Positions 15,670-25,826 are shown, counted from the first letter of the stretch. The stretch is 64,000 nt of DNA from Pseudomonas sp. AN-1 (GCF_034057115.1 NZ_CP139195.1:2790001-2854000); one strand, 5' to 3'. Numbers and translations: made by a program. The notes: generated from the letters alone by a model not told the origin.

Positions 15670-17010
15670 ATGAGCGCGACACGCATTGCATTCAGCAAGG
15701 ACCGGCTGACGGCCCTCCCCCTCCCCGAAGGAGGCAAGCGCGCCACCTATCACGACACGAAAATCCCAGGGCTGCAACTGCGTGTATCCACAACAGGGGT
15801 CAAGACTTTCTGCGTCTACCGCCGCATGAAGGGCGGCAAGCCCGAGCGGGTCACGCTTGGCCGCTTCCCGGCGATGACTGTCGAACAGGCGCGCAAGCAG
15901 GCCACCGCCATCAATGCCGAGATTGAAGCCGGCGCTAACCCGGCTGCCGTCCGGCGCGCAGTCCGTGAAGAACCGACCTTTGCCGAGGCGCTGGCCGACA
16001 TGCTGGCGCACAAGACCAAGCGCGACGGATCACCGATCACCGAGCGGACGAAAAAGGACTACCTCGACACCGCCCGACTGCACATGGTCGCCATCGCCAG
16101 CAGCAAGCTGTCACGCATCACCCGTTCCGAGGTGAAGGCGATTCACACCAAGGTGAGCAAGAAAAGCGCGCGCCAAGCAGACAAGGCCGTTGCCATCATC
16201 TCCTCGGTTTTCAACTACGCCGCCGACTGCGAGCACTTCAAGGGCGAAAACCCCGCCGTCCGTATCAAGAAAAACGCTGTCGTGACGCGCGACCGTTTCG
16301 CCCAGGCTGCCGAACTGCCCTACCTGTTCGCCGCCATCGGCGAATCGAGTCTGAGCGATTTTTTCCTACTGGCGCTGCTGACTGGCGCGCGCCGCTCCAA
16401 CGTGCAAGCGATGGCCTGGCGCGACCTCGACCTCGACGGCGGCATCTGGCGCATCGGCATGACCAAGAACGGCACGCCGCAGAACGTCACCCTATCGCCC
16501 GAGGCCGTGGCCGCCCTGCGCGCTCGCAAGGGCACGACGACCGGCACCTCGCCTTTCGTGTTTCCCGGAGAGGGCAAGACCAGCCATCTGGTCGAGCCGA
16601 AAAAGGCATGGGCCGCCGTCCTGCTGCGCGCCAGCCTGCGCCGTCTCCTCGACCACCTAGAAGGCCTCGGCAAGCTGACTACCGAGGAGCGCCAGCAGGC
16701 CAACCAGCAGATCACCGAATCGCCAGCAGCCGCAGCGAAGCGTTATCAGGCCATCGCCGCCGCGCTGGAAATCGACCCGGCGCTGTATGACATGACCGAC
16801 CTACGCATTCACGACCTGCGCCGCACCCTCGGGAGCTGGCAGGCCAAGACAGGCGCGTCTATGGCGATCATCGGGAAGTCGCTCAACCACAAGTCCCATC
16901 AGGCCACGGCGATCTATGCGCGCCTCGACCTCGACCCGGTGCGGCAGTCTGTTGAGACGGCAACGCAGGCCATGCTCGAAGCCGCAAAAGTAAAACCAAA
17001 CAAAATCTAA
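15670..17010 (+). CDS. int: Tyrosine integrase of the island
   Basis: 446 residues. An N-terminal arm-binding DUF4102-type domain (about 1-95, KDRLTALPLPEGGKRATYHD and LGRFPAMTVEQARKQA) is followed by a core-binding SAM-like domain (about 102-195) and the catalytic domain with the full set of residues: Arg in GARRSN (241/242), H381 and R384 in HDLRR, H407 in LNHKS, and nucleophile Y416 in AIYARL. P4-like integrases of this type target tRNA 3' ends, in agreement with the att repeats. It lies 157 bases inside attL, reading into the island, so it can drive integration and excision. Confidence 0.95.
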   Translation: MSATRIAFSKDRLTALPLPEGGKRATYHDTKIPGLQLRVSTTGVKTFCVYRRMKGGKPERVTLGRFPAMTVEQARKQATAINAEIEAGANPAAVRRAVREEPTFAEALADMLAHKTKRDGSPITERTKKDYLDTARLHMVAIASSKLSRITRSEVKAIHTKVSKKSARQADKAVAIISSVFNYAADCEHFKGENPAVRIKKNAVVTRDRFAQAAELPYLFAAIGESSLSDFFLLALLTGARRSNVQAMAWRDLDLDGGIWRIGMTKNGTPQNVTLSPEAVAALRARKGTTTGTSPFVFPGEGKTSHLVEPKKAWAAVLLRASLRRLLDHLEGLGKLTTEERQQANQQITESPAAAAKRYQAIAAALEIDPALYDMTDLRIHDLRRTLGSWQAKTGASMAIIGKSLNHKSHQATAIYARLDLDPVRQSVETATQAMLEAAKVKPNKI

Positions 17011-17145
17011 CGCACCATACATTAACCATCCGCCGAATGCTTCAGCACCGGCTTATTTGTGATTTTTCACAATTACAGCCACCACTAATCATTGGCCTAA
17101 AAATAAAATTGGCAGAGTTCAACCCACTAGCCGGCCACAATAAAA

Positions 17146-17730
17146 ATGGACAACGAATATAGAAACGAAGAATTCACCCTTCAATCCATCATCCCGGAGG
17201 GCACTATTGCCATCCGAAAATCAATAGACCAGATTGCCTACTGCGTTCACGATGCTGCTCTGGAAGTTCAGCGGAATTTCAGAGATGAGCGCAAAAAACA
17301 TCAAGAGGGAAGCAAGCGCGGTCGCGCATGGGTACACGACGTTCGCATCAAAGCAACGCGCAACGGAGTTTCTATCGAATGGATTCACTACACTGGAAAG
17401 TACGGTGACACCTGCTTCTCTGAAGGAATTCGCCTCGACGGCAACAACAGAGTTCCAGCGCGCAACTTTCGCAAATGCTCTGCAACAGAAAAAGCGGCAA
17501 TCCGAACAGCAGAAGATCGATTTGAAAAGCTACGCCAAATAACCAGTCATCTTTCGAAAGCAGCAGAAAGCCTTAACTCGATAAACCAAATAAAAATAAA
17601 TTCAACTACTCAAGGTTCATTTGAAGACGAACACATAGAAACCCCAGAGCAGTGCACAACGTGTGACTGCCAAGAGCCTTGCGAAGCTTACAGATATACC
17701 TCTCCATACCTCCCAAAATACCAGCTATAA
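17146..17730 (+). CDS. Hypothetical protein with Cys-rich C-terminus
   Basis: 194 residues, noticeably lower in GC than the backbone. The N-terminal half contains AYCVHDAALEVQRNFRDERK and a strand-rich core (VHDVRIKATRNGVSIEWIHY). The C-terminus has four closely spaced cysteines (CTTCDCQEPC) that could bind a metal. I do not recognise the family. It follows the integrase on the same strand, about 135 bases downstream, and may belong to the mobility functions. AT-rich codon use agrees with recent acquisition. Confidence 0.6.
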   Translation: MDNEYRNEEFTLQSIIPEGTIAIRKSIDQIAYCVHDAALEVQRNFRDERKKHQEGSKRGRAWVHDVRIKATRNGVSIEWIHYTGKYGDTCFSEGIRLDGNNRVPARNFRKCSATEKAAIRTAEDRFEKLRQITSHLSKAAESLNSINQIKINSTTQGSFEDEHIETPEQCTTCDCQEPCEAYRYTSPYLPKYQL

Positions 17731-17786
17731 AATCAGCCGAGCCAAACATGGCTCGGCCAAAAAAACCAAAAATCTTCCAACCTCAA

Positions 17787-17999
17787 TCAAAACCAGACTT
17801 TCGGCTGCCCGCCACCCCCTTGAGAAGAAATCTCCTTACGCTCCAAGCCACCATTATCCTCATCAACACTCATAAATACACGATCAACCAGCTCACCACC
17901 ACTTCGCCGGACAACTACTGATACCTCAACACTGCAAAACCCATCCATCGACTCAGCTAGGGCCACAACCCCCTCAACACCCTCAATAATTTCCTTCAT
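17787..17999 (-). CDS. Small hypothetical protein, 70 residues
   Basis: A 70-codon frame starting MKEIIEGVEGVVALAESMDG has a strong AGGAG ribosome site about ten bases before the ATG at 17999, which makes it more credible than other short frames here. The predicted protein is acidic, strand-rich in the middle (FCSVEVSVVVRRSGGELVDR) and ends in a Gly-rich tail. No family is recognised. It is convergent with the 17146-17730 gene. Confidence 0.45.
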   Translation of the reverse strand: MKEIIEGVEGVVALAESMDGFCSVEVSVVVRRSGGELVDRVFMSVDEDNGGLERKEISSQGGGGQPKVWF

Positions 18000-18516
18000 T
18001 GACGTAATCTCCTGAGCTTATAGGGCAAAACATCTGCCAGCCAAAACCTTACCCCGCAGCACAAAACATACAACACAAGAAAATTTTTCACACCAAGAAA
18101 AATTCCTCGGTCCGCATCAGACAGAGGAATCTCCAATCATAAAAATAGAGTTCACTGAAAGCTCAGGCACCAACAAAAAAATCACTCATACCTGCATCGT
18201 ATCGATCCAGCTCAAGTGGCCCGGCTCAGCAAGTCCTGGTTTGTGAGAGTACAAGGCTTGCGCCCCCTCCTACCCACTGGGCTCCACAGTGGCTCAAGGG
18301 GGGCTTGATCCCCCAAGATAGTAATGGGGAGCAGCACACTCCCGCGAAAATTGAGTTCAGCAGGGGCACCTATCCCCCAGCCAAGCAGCGTAAGCTGCGG
18401 CTATACCTACCTTGGTTTACAAGCACCGACGAAGAATCAGGTCGCTCGCGCCGATGCCGAAGGTCAGCCCCCCCTTTTCAAAACTATCTAATCAACAACC
18501 CCCTCGCACGCACTCA
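18000..18516. other. AT-richer intergenic region left of the Mza-like operon
   Basis: 517 bases with no convincing gene on either strand. A dyad near 18278-18298 (CCACTG/CAGTGG around a short loop) and G/C tracts near 18296-18320 could form weak hairpins, possibly terminating the operon that ends at 18517. The region carries the promoter side of the 70-residue gene. I see no known RNA family. Confidence 0.35.
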
Positions 18517-20613
18517 TCATAAACTCCCTAGAGTTTCAGGCCGATCAATTGAAAGCCCACCATGCAATTTCAGCCGCTCCAGAAGCATGAGCACATGCTT
18601 GGACTGCCTTTCGGTAGGAACCTGTCGCGGCATAGATGCACAGACTTTCAGGATCTGCTCGTCCTTCGCTGTCAAACTGCCAGCAGATCTCCCTTTCTCC
18701 CATACTCCACGCCAGAACTCCGCCCCTAGCTTTACTACCAGAGATTGAGCCTCTATTCCTGCGATCTCTCGCTGGTCATCTCTCGCATCGCGCTCGTTCT
18801 TCCTTGCGGTTTCCTTCAATGCCAGACAGCGTTCAAAGCCTCGGCCATAGTCAATTTTGCGCGACTGAAGCACGCCCCAACAAGCCTGTTGTTTAGCCCA
18901 TTCTGAGAAATTACGCATGCCAGCAGCGGGCTGAGTAATTACTTTATGAGACTCTTCTGCCGCCAGAATAAGAGCTCTAGCAAGATCATCGGAAACCATT
19001 TGCCGTTTAGCGACTGTGTCGAGGTCGAGCACTTCATTGGCCCTGTTCGCATCATGAAATATCTTTGCCATGGCGTAGGTTACAATGTTGGCGCGGTAGC
19101 CACCTTCATACCAAGCTTGTTTTGGGATCTCGCTTTCGAGATACCGGAAAATGATCGCCTTCGCAATCAGCCTTCGATACCAGAGCTCATCATAAGCTGA
19201 CTCGCTCTTTGACCACTTCTCACCTATCTCCTTAGCGAATAGTGCAAAGTTCTTCTGCGCGCCACGCGAAACAATGTGGGGTTGACCGGCCGCCGAGTTT
19301 TCGTATTTTGCTAGATCAGTCTTGCTGAATAGTTGCTTTTTCGGAAACTCGAGATCGAACTTTCTCTGGTCGCTGCCCGAGCATCGCCCACGCTCGTTGA
19401 TATACTGCCCACGGGAGCGCTCGTAGAACCACTTGCTGTCGTGTCGCTCTCCTTCACGCGCAGCAAAAATCACGTTGCGCGAATATTTTTCTATCCGAAT
19501 GTGGAAAGGATGGTTCGAGAAGAAATCAGCAGCGTTGACCTTATTCTGCGTGTTCGCATACTCCGAAATCTTCGGGACGATTTCCTCCGAGCGATCCGGA
19601 GGCACGACCGTCAGCTTCATCTGTACGAAGACACTTTCCAGCTGTTCACGAGCAGTTCTAAGCGCGGCATGGATCGTGCCTGTTGTCTGTGCACCGTTTA
19701 CGATCTGGAGGTTACTGATTGACGAGATCGCCAGGCCGGAATCTGTCTGGACGCATTGCACATGCTCGGCTGTTGCCGAAAGACCATTGTTATAGGGAAA
19801 GAAGAGTTCCGGTTCTTCCTTGATGGTCTTCTGGATTCCCTTGTTAGTCTTGGCCCTAGCCTGAAGGAAGGTACGGACATTAGCCTCAAGAAGGCGAGCC
19901 CCCCAACGATCATAGATGGCGGCAAGCAGCTGGCCGGGGATGATCAGCAGATAGCTTTCTAGAGCCGCACCAGCCTGCGAAGCTTTGAGTGCTGTAAGCG
20001 GGGCTCCGAAGTCACCCGAAAAGTCAATGGTCATGTCTTCACGGGCTTGGCCGGAGCGGTCGAATCGCTCAAACCTAGCCAGATCCCAGACGGACCAGGT
20101 GACCGGAATGTCATCTATATCCTGCAACTTTACGGAGTCGTCACGGCTGATGTACCGGCGATTTGAGACAAGAATTAGCTTTACCTTGGTGATCTGCGAC
20201 CACGTCGCGATGATCAGGTCGGAGACCTGGAATGCAGGGCTCACCTCGTTCAGAGCATCGCGAAACGCCTCGGTCCGGGCCTTCTTCAGGAAGCGTATAA
20301 GCGGGTTGAGAATAGGCAGGATGTCGGCCTTACCAAATGTAAGGGGGGCGTCGCTGTCGGCGAAGTCACAGACGATCAGTCCAAGAACCCCTTCGCTGTC
20401 GCGAGGGTCACCCGCGTACCCGTCGATCCTGACCCTCTGGGCGCCCTCACCGTTCTCGTAGAAAGCACGGTCTGCTGTATCGAGTTCGCCGGCCTCTGCC
20501 AGCCTGGCGGTCATCTGGTCGAAGAACGCCTCGATCATCAGCACGCCGCTTGCGTCCGCTTCGCGGCGGATGTCCGCCATAAGACTCCGGTGATACTCAT
20601 GAATCTCGCTCAT
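18517..20613 (-). CDS. AIPR family protein, Mza-like operon
   Basis: 698 residues. The abortive-infection phage-resistance (AIPR) signature is present: FFPYNNGLS at 271-279 and SNLQIVNGAQTTGT around 300-313, followed by KISEYANTQNKVNAADFFSN. Members occur with restriction-like defence genes; their biochemical role is not settled. This is the last gene of a four-gene minus-strand operon and overlaps the DUF4420 gene by four bases. The gene set ATPase-Z1-DUF4420-AIPR corresponds to the system named Mza (MutL, Z1, DUF, AIPR). No premature stop is seen. Confidence 0.88.
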   Translation of the reverse strand: MSEIHEYHRSLMADIRREADASGVLMIEAFFDQMTARLAEAGELDTADRAFYENGEGAQRVRIDGYAGDPRDSEGVLGLIVCDFADSDAPLTFGKADILPILNPLIRFLKKARTEAFRDALNEVSPAFQVSDLIIATWSQITKVKLILVSNRRYISRDDSVKLQDIDDIPVTWSVWDLARFERFDRSGQAREDMTIDFSGDFGAPLTALKASQAGAALESYLLIIPGQLLAAIYDRWGARLLEANVRTFLQARAKTNKGIQKTIKEEPELFFPYNNGLSATAEHVQCVQTDSGLAISSISNLQIVNGAQTTGTIHAALRTAREQLESVFVQMKLTVVPPDRSEEIVPKISEYANTQNKVNAADFFSNHPFHIRIEKYSRNVIFAAREGERHDSKWFYERSRGQYINERGRCSGSDQRKFDLEFPKKQLFSKTDLAKYENSAAGQPHIVSRGAQKNFALFAKEIGEKWSKSESAYDELWYRRLIAKAIIFRYLESEIPKQAWYEGGYRANIVTYAMAKIFHDANRANEVLDLDTVAKRQMVSDDLARALILAAEESHKVITQPAAGMRNFSEWAKQQACWGVLQSRKIDYGRGFERCLALKETARKNERDARDDQREIAGIEAQSLVVKLGAEFWRGVWEKGRSAGSLTAKDEQILKVCASMPRQVPTERQSKHVLMLLERLKLHGGLSIDRPETLGSL

Positions 20614-21584
20614 AGCAGATCCTCCCTGACGAGAGTCGAACGCACGGTGTTCCAGTCTGTTTTGAAGGGAGTGCAGGCTGACAGGGCGAGCACGTAGGTC
20701 ACCCCCGAAACTCCAAGCGGGACGGGAGCGGTAATCCGGGGGAAGCCTTCTGCGACGGAATGGAACTCCGGAGGCGAGACGATCCAGCGCCAGGGCGCGT
20801 AGTCGTGCTGTACATCGTAGCCAGCATCGGCAAGGAGCAGATCCCAGCTCATTATCGTTGAAGGTTCCGTCCGTTCGAGAAGCTCTGTCACCTCGGTTAC
20901 ATGCTCCGCCAGTGTCCGGCCATGGGGTGGCTGGACCTTGTCCACAGCTAGTACTCCTAGCCAGAGATGACGACCCGGTACGTCGGCAAGCTGGTGCTCA
21001 TTGGCGATCTTCACGAACGGCTGTGAGGCGCCGCGCCTTGCCTTGACCTCGATGCAGCCTGCCTTGAGCTCGAAGTCCTTAGGCGCACCGGATGGCCCCG
21101 TCCATGCTGCAAGAGCCGCCTTCGCACCAAAGCTGGCTATCAGGAGCTTTAGAACCTCAATTTCACCGATCAGGCCTTTCTGTGCCTCTTCCGACAGCAC
21201 GTCAAACTTCCCGCCTCGCAGCAAGTAGTGCCAACGGAAGGTTCGCCCAATGGCTCGTTCAAGCGCCTCGGCCTCGGTGTCCGCAAGCTCGCCCGCGGCT
21301 ATAACATCGCGGCAGAGTGTCTCGAAGAGTTCGAGTTGGGCACGGTCCTTGAGGCGTATGTAGAGTATCGGACCACCCGGCAGCGTCTGGAACTGAACCT
21401 CGAGGCTCCTGAGCTTTGGGAGGTCTGGAGTTAGTTTCGGCAAACTTCCCAGTTGCAGAACAAGCGCGACATCGGTTCGTGACATCACCGCCCAGAACCA
21501 GTTCCACCGTGCAGAGGCAGAAGCCCGTCGTGTGTCGACCTTGCCTGCCTCGAGACCGGACCATGGTGTGTCATTCAGCATCAC
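20610..21584 (-). CDS. PD-(D/E)XK motif protein (DUF4420), Mza-like operon
   Basis: 324 residues of the DUF4420 family, a predicted nuclease. The PD-(D/E)XK pattern can be read as E141 (GEIEVLKLL), D170 (PKDFELKA) and E179-x-K181 (GCIEVKAR), so the active site looks intact. It overlaps the Z1 gene by 14 bases and the AIPR gene by four, so the operon is tightly coupled. It probably supplies the DNA cleavage activity of the complex; this is inferred from the fold signature, and the target is unknown. Confidence 0.85.
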   Translation of the reverse strand: MMLNDTPWSGLEAGKVDTRRASASARWNWFWAVMSRTDVALVLQLGSLPKLTPDLPKLRSLEVQFQTLPGGPILYIRLKDRAQLELFETLCRDVIAAGELADTEAEALERAIGRTFRWHYLLRGGKFDVLSEEAQKGLIGEIEVLKLLIASFGAKAALAAWTGPSGAPKDFELKAGCIEVKARRGASQPFVKIANEHQLADVPGRHLWLGVLAVDKVQPPHGRTLAEHVTEVTELLERTEPSTIMSWDLLLADAGYDVQHDYAPWRWIVSPPEFHSVAEGFPRITAPVPLGVSGVTYVLALSACTPFKTDWNTVRSTLVREDLL

Positions 21585-24315
21585 CGCGCGCCTCCTCCTC
21601 TACTTCCTCCTCGCCAAAGATCTCGCGCATGCGGATGGTGTTTACGACGTACTCGACGGTACCGCCCTGAACGTCTGATGGCGGGAAACAGATGCTCCAA
21701 GCAAGGACGATACGTGGCGGCTTTTCGCTCAGCAATTCGGCTGAGACGGTGGGGGCCACAAATCGAAGGATGATCAGTGGGCGGCGCCCCGGCACCTCGC
21801 AGAAAATGCGAGGCGGAAGAGTCGTCGGCGTTTTCTTGCCTAGGCGGTCGCACTCCTCGCGAAAGGACTGGGTTGCAGCCTCGATCTGTTCCGCCGTCAG
21901 GCCGATGCGCTCGTCACCGGGTGAGCCGACCCTCCTGCTGGTGCCACTGATTGAAAGCACACCCTGGCGCAAATCGGGCTCGCCAACCGATCTGGCGAAA
22001 GCTCTCATCGTGAGACCGGCTGTCAGCTCCTCCTCTGGCGCATCTGCGTTCTGGGCACTGGCAAACAGGACGTCCCATTTCTCCAACTCGCTATCAGCAC
22101 GGGCGTCGATGTAGTCGTTCATCAGCCTGGGATCAGTCAATGGATCGGCCGCATCGGCACGGAACACCCGCAGGAAATCTTGCACCAGATGGACGGGAAC
22201 CGATCGGTAAAGTGTGCCTTTTGAAAGATGATCTGCTGTGAGTTCTCCGGTAGCCATGATGGCCGCCGCCAAGTCCTGCCCGGCCTTCCGGTTCCTATCC
22301 AGCTGGACACGATCCACTCGAATCCGCGTGGTCTCGATCAGCTTGCCAGCCAGACCGACCTTCATGGGAAACTCTCGACCGGTCCCCATCTTGTTTCGTG
22401 CAGTCACGATCAGGGATTCCGGGTGACTGCGAACTGCCAGTCCGAATTGTTCCGGCGTAGCCTTCGCCAGCTCCATGCGCTTCAACTGGGCCTGCAGATC
22501 GTCCATCGCCTCGTGGATATGGGTATACCAGCCCACGCCATCCGCGGGGATCCACACGCGGCACAGGTCTTCATACCCCGGCCGATAGCCGAACCAGCGC
22601 CCCATCTGCATGAGCGTGTCGTACATCATCGAGTTCCGCAGGAAGTAGCTGACCGTCAGCCCTTCCAGCGTCAGCCCGCGCGACAGGGAGAAGCCGCCGA
22701 TGGCAATGACGGTCACGCCATGTTCGCCACCTTGATCGTAGTCGAGTGGCTGAGACCGCTTCGAGGCGTTGACCTCGACGACCCTTGCTGCAACCAGAAC
22801 CTCGTGCAGTCGAGCCTGGACCTCAGGCCAGCCGGCGCCTTCAGCGTCTGCGTACTCTGCTTCCCAGACGGCATAGAGCGCCGCGATCTCCGGGCTCTGC
22901 AGTGCGGCGTGGCCCTTGCCGCCGTCAACCGCAACCGCGTCCCTGATCTGGCTGACGATATCGGAAACCCTTGACCGCAGGCGTCCCTGGACATCCGTGA
23001 AGCGCGAGGCATTGATCAGCATTGAGGCGTGCGCCGCCTGCTGCCCCCGTGCATTGCGGATTGCCCGGGCGACGATGAAGGCGCGCACGGCCCGAACAAG
23101 GCTGTCAGGCAGCACATCGGCTGGATGATCAATCTTGTGCTTCATCGGCAGGATGTCTTTGTTGTCATCGATCAGGCGAACGTGCCGGTCGCGGGCGTCG
23201 AGGAACACCTTCTGTGCGCCGAAATAGTTAGATGGCGCGTCAAGACCGATGATGAAGTGACGCGGGAAGAGGTCCTGCTTCAGTGCCTCGTCGTCGGTGT
23301 CTGGGTCGATGAAAATATTGGCAAAGGGGGTGGCGGTGTAACCGACGTAACAGCTGCGGTGGAACAGAGAGAGCAGTTCGCGGATCTGGCCATTGATACG
23401 AGTGACCTCTTCGCGGGAATAGGCGGTATTGATCGAGGCATTGTCGGCCTCGTCATCGATCAGCAGCATTGGCTGGCTGACCATCTGGGTTCCCTGATGA
23501 ACGGAGTGCTCCTTCAACCACTCCAGCAGGTTCTTCAGCGTGCTGGAGTTCTTCTTGATCACCAGCACAACGGGAACGTTGTATTGCCCGATCTGGCTGG
23601 TGTTAGTGGTGGCTGTGGCCTTGTTGAAATCGCGCAGGGTATTGGTCAGCGAAACTGGGAATTCGCGCTGGTCGAACTGGCCAACGCCAATGATCTTCTG
23701 ACGTTGCGCCTTGTTGGCATGAGCCAACCGACCTGTATCACGGCCAATGAACCCTTCGTCAATCCGGGCCTGAGTCTGGTTACGCAGATTGTTGTGGATG
23801 CCGGCGATCACTACGATCAGGCGATAACCAGCGTCGGCTGCCTTGCATATCAAGCCGGTATAGTTAGCTGTCTTGCCACTCTGGACGTGCCCGACGACCA
23901 TGCCGCGGCGACTCCACGGAGTCATGTTCTTCGGATCACCGAGGCGATCCAGCACACGATCAGTCACCTCGTCAGTTGCGTCAATCACCGATTTCGGCAG
24001 TCCCTTGAGGCTCAGGAGCTTCCGATAGCGACTCCAGTAAAAATCCCCGACTTCATTCTTGATCCGCGCATCATGCAGCCACGGACGGAAGTCCTCGGCA
24101 TCAACGACGGCGCCAAGGCCCATGCTGATACCGTGCTTTTCCTCGATCAGCCGAGCGAGTTCCTCCGCGTCGTCGTCCTCAATCATTCCCGCGAACATCG
24201 GCATTTCACGCAACTGTCGGATGATGTCCCGAATCGACTGGGCAGTGTGAGGCCCTTTTTGCGAGGCCATATACATTGTTGTCATGCCTTCGAGGCTGCT
24301 CAGGAGGGGAGTCAT
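21571..24315 (-). CDS. Z1-domain SF2 helicase-like protein, Mza-like operon
   Basis: 914 residues. Walker A is GHVQSGKT (142-149), the Z1-family variant. Walker B is LLIDDEADNASIN with D287, D288 and E289. Later helicase motifs include GYTATPFAN (about 325-333), GGFSLSRGLTLEGL and MQMGRWFGYRPGYEDLCR. Z1 ATPases are found next to GHKL (MORC/MutL-like) proteins in predicted restriction systems and are expected to move on or remodel DNA. It overlaps the GHKL gene by four bases (ATGA) at its start. A later start near residue 11 is possible. Confidence 0.9.
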   Translation of the reverse strand: MTPLLSSLEGMTTMYMASQKGPHTAQSIRDIIRQLREMPMFAGMIEDDDAEELARLIEEKHGISMGLGAVVDAEDFRPWLHDARIKNEVGDFYWSRYRKLLSLKGLPKSVIDATDEVTDRVLDRLGDPKNMTPWSRRGMVVGHVQSGKTANYTGLICKAADAGYRLIVVIAGIHNNLRNQTQARIDEGFIGRDTGRLAHANKAQRQKIIGVGQFDQREFPVSLTNTLRDFNKATATTNTSQIGQYNVPVVLVIKKNSSTLKNLLEWLKEHSVHQGTQMVSQPMLLIDDEADNASINTAYSREEVTRINGQIRELLSLFHRSCYVGYTATPFANIFIDPDTDDEALKQDLFPRHFIIGLDAPSNYFGAQKVFLDARDRHVRLIDDNKDILPMKHKIDHPADVLPDSLVRAVRAFIVARAIRNARGQQAAHASMLINASRFTDVQGRLRSRVSDIVSQIRDAVAVDGGKGHAALQSPEIAALYAVWEAEYADAEGAGWPEVQARLHEVLVAARVVEVNASKRSQPLDYDQGGEHGVTVIAIGGFSLSRGLTLEGLTVSYFLRNSMMYDTLMQMGRWFGYRPGYEDLCRVWIPADGVGWYTHIHEAMDDLQAQLKRMELAKATPEQFGLAVRSHPESLIVTARNKMGTGREFPMKVGLAGKLIETTRIRVDRVQLDRNRKAGQDLAAAIMATGELTADHLSKGTLYRSVPVHLVQDFLRVFRADAADPLTDPRLMNDYIDARADSELEKWDVLFASAQNADAPEEELTAGLTMRAFARSVGEPDLRQGVLSISGTSRRVGSPGDERIGLTAEQIEAATQSFREECDRLGKKTPTTLPPRIFCEVPGRRPLIILRFVAPTVSAELLSEKPPRIVLAWSICFPPSDVQGGTVEYVVNTIRMREIFGEEEVEEEARGDAE

Positions 24316-25826
24316 TTTTCTTCCTTAATCTCTATCGTCGCTGCGATAATACGCTGAGTATCCGTCCAGGCCGAACGGAAGGGATCGACATCCTTCATCA
24401 GCGATATGATTTCCTTAATGTCCTTTTTAGCCCCCGTAAGAACCGACAGTGTCGCCTTCACTGCTTGGGCGAGCGTGTCTTCATCGATGCGGTCAGGAAC
24501 AATCTGCTCGGCTGTACCGGCCATGTCGGCATGCAAGGCTTCGATGGGTAACGAAGCACCTACGAGGGCAATACAGTTGAAGAATCCACGTTGCAAGTCA
24601 GGTGGCAGATTATCGGCAAAATCTGAGAATGCGGGATGCTCGATGTTCGGCCTATACCGGATCTGCCCGTCAGACTGAATGCGACTCCACATAGGCAGCC
24701 GCTCGTGGTCAACAAGCTTCTGCCCGCGCTTGAGATAGGTCCGCTTCGAGCCGCTCTGAATACGCTCGATAACTTTCTGGAGGCGATCACGGACGACTGG
24801 AGGCAGCTGGGCAGAGGACTTCTTGACGTCGATCTTCCAGTCAGCATCCATGCTGTTAGGGATGTCGATCCTGACCCGGCAAAGCTTGGTCAGCTCGGAC
24901 TGTCGGCAGAGCCCAAACCAGGTTCCGTAGAGAATAAGGCGCCCGCCCCTATACAAGTAGAAACCTTGCGATTTCAGGTGACCCTCAGGGCCGGCAATAT
25001 CATCCCATTCGGAATTGCTCATCTGCTTGTGGTGAGGAAGTGTAAAGCTCTGAACTTCAACTTCACCGTGAGCCAGAGTAATCCTTTCTTCTGGATCGCA
25101 AATAGTCGCTGGATTATTTCTTGCAAATGGATCCAGTGGCTTAAGCTGACGACCGTTCAGAAAAATGCGGATTGATTTAGTACCCTGCATGAAGCGGTGA
25201 AAGACCAGACGCAGGTGTCGCTCGGCTTCGGCAATTCTTCGGTTGATGATTTCTGCACGCTTGGCAGTATTTTGCGAAATCCCCCCCGTCAGTCGATCTA
25301 GCTTTTGCCAAAGAACCAAAGTACCTGTATCACCAAGCTGGTCCACACCCGGAATTCCAGAAACGTCATCAGGCAGCTGCACTGCCCACTCGTTCCGTTC
25401 CGCAACGTCATCGAGATCCCAGACTGCTGCGGAAGTCTTGCTATCTTTCCGAGACACAACTGTCAGCCGTCGGCATTGCGAGAAGCTGGCACTCTTCAAG
25501 CCAAGTCCGAACCTTCCCAAGTCAGGCTCATCACGCTCTGCTAGAGGATTCCGGCTCCCCGGGCGCATGGCAGCAATGAGCTCATCCTCGGTCATCCCTT
25601 TGCCGTCATCCACGACTGCGATCAGGGGTGCTTCGTCGAATGCTTCAGTGATGATTCGAATCCGCTTCGCACCCGCCGTGATGGAGTTGTCGATGATGTC
25701 GGATATGGCGGTTTCTAGCGAATACCCAATATCCCTCAGCCCCTCGATAAGAGAAGCTGCATGGGGCGTAGCATCGGCTCGTCTTGAGGTGGATTTTGCA
25801 TTAATTCCCTTACAAACAATGTCCAT
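24312..25826 (-). CDS. GHKL (MutL/MORC-like) ATPase, Mza-like operon
   Basis: 504 residues with all Bergerat-fold motifs: E39...DIIDNS (43-48) as the N box, VVDDGKGM (71-78) as G1, and GRFGLGLKSAS (104-114) as G2. The C-terminal half (about 250-504) is family-specific and lacks a kinase domain, so it is a MORC/MutL-type ATP-dependent DNA clamp rather than a histidine kinase. First gene of the four-gene operon. Such ATPases are known from predicted restriction-like systems with Z1 helicases, PD-(D/E)XK nucleases, C5 methylases and Vsr, all of which occur here. Confidence 0.88.
   Translation of the reverse strand: MDIVCKGINAKSTSRRADATPHAASLIEGLRDIGYSLETAISDIIDNSITAGAKRIRIITEAFDEAPLIAVVDDGKGMTEDELIAAMRPGSRNPLAERDEPDLGRFGLGLKSASFSQCRRLTVVSRKDSKTSAAVWDLDDVAERNEWAVQLPDDVSGIPGVDQLGDTGTLVLWQKLDRLTGGISQNTAKRAEIINRRIAEAERHLRLVFHRFMQGTKSIRIFLNGRQLKPLDPFARNNPATICDPEERITLAHGEVEVQSFTLPHHKQMSNSEWDDIAGPEGHLKSQGFYLYRGGRLILYGTWFGLCRQSELTKLCRVRIDIPNSMDADWKIDVKKSSAQLPPVVRDRLQKVIERIQSGSKRTYLKRGQKLVDHERLPMWSRIQSDGQIRYRPNIEHPAFSDFADNLPPDLQRGFFNCIALVGASLPIEALHADMAGTAEQIVPDRIDEDTLAQAVKATLSVLTGAKKDIKEIISLMKDVDPFRSAWTDTQRIIAATIEIKEEK

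Noticed and set aside
18190-18370. Structured small RNA left of the AIPR gene
   Set aside because: Some short dyads exist but there is no promoter-stem-terminator arrangement that I can defend.
22228-24357. Plus-strand frames opposite the Z1 gene
   Set aside because: They lie wholly opposite a gene with intact helicase motifs and show no domain; third-position GC bias explains them.
24312-25826. Histidine kinase
   Set aside because: The GHKL motifs are present but there is no HisKA, PAS or receiver domain, and the Z1/AIPR context points to a MutL/MORC-type ATPase.
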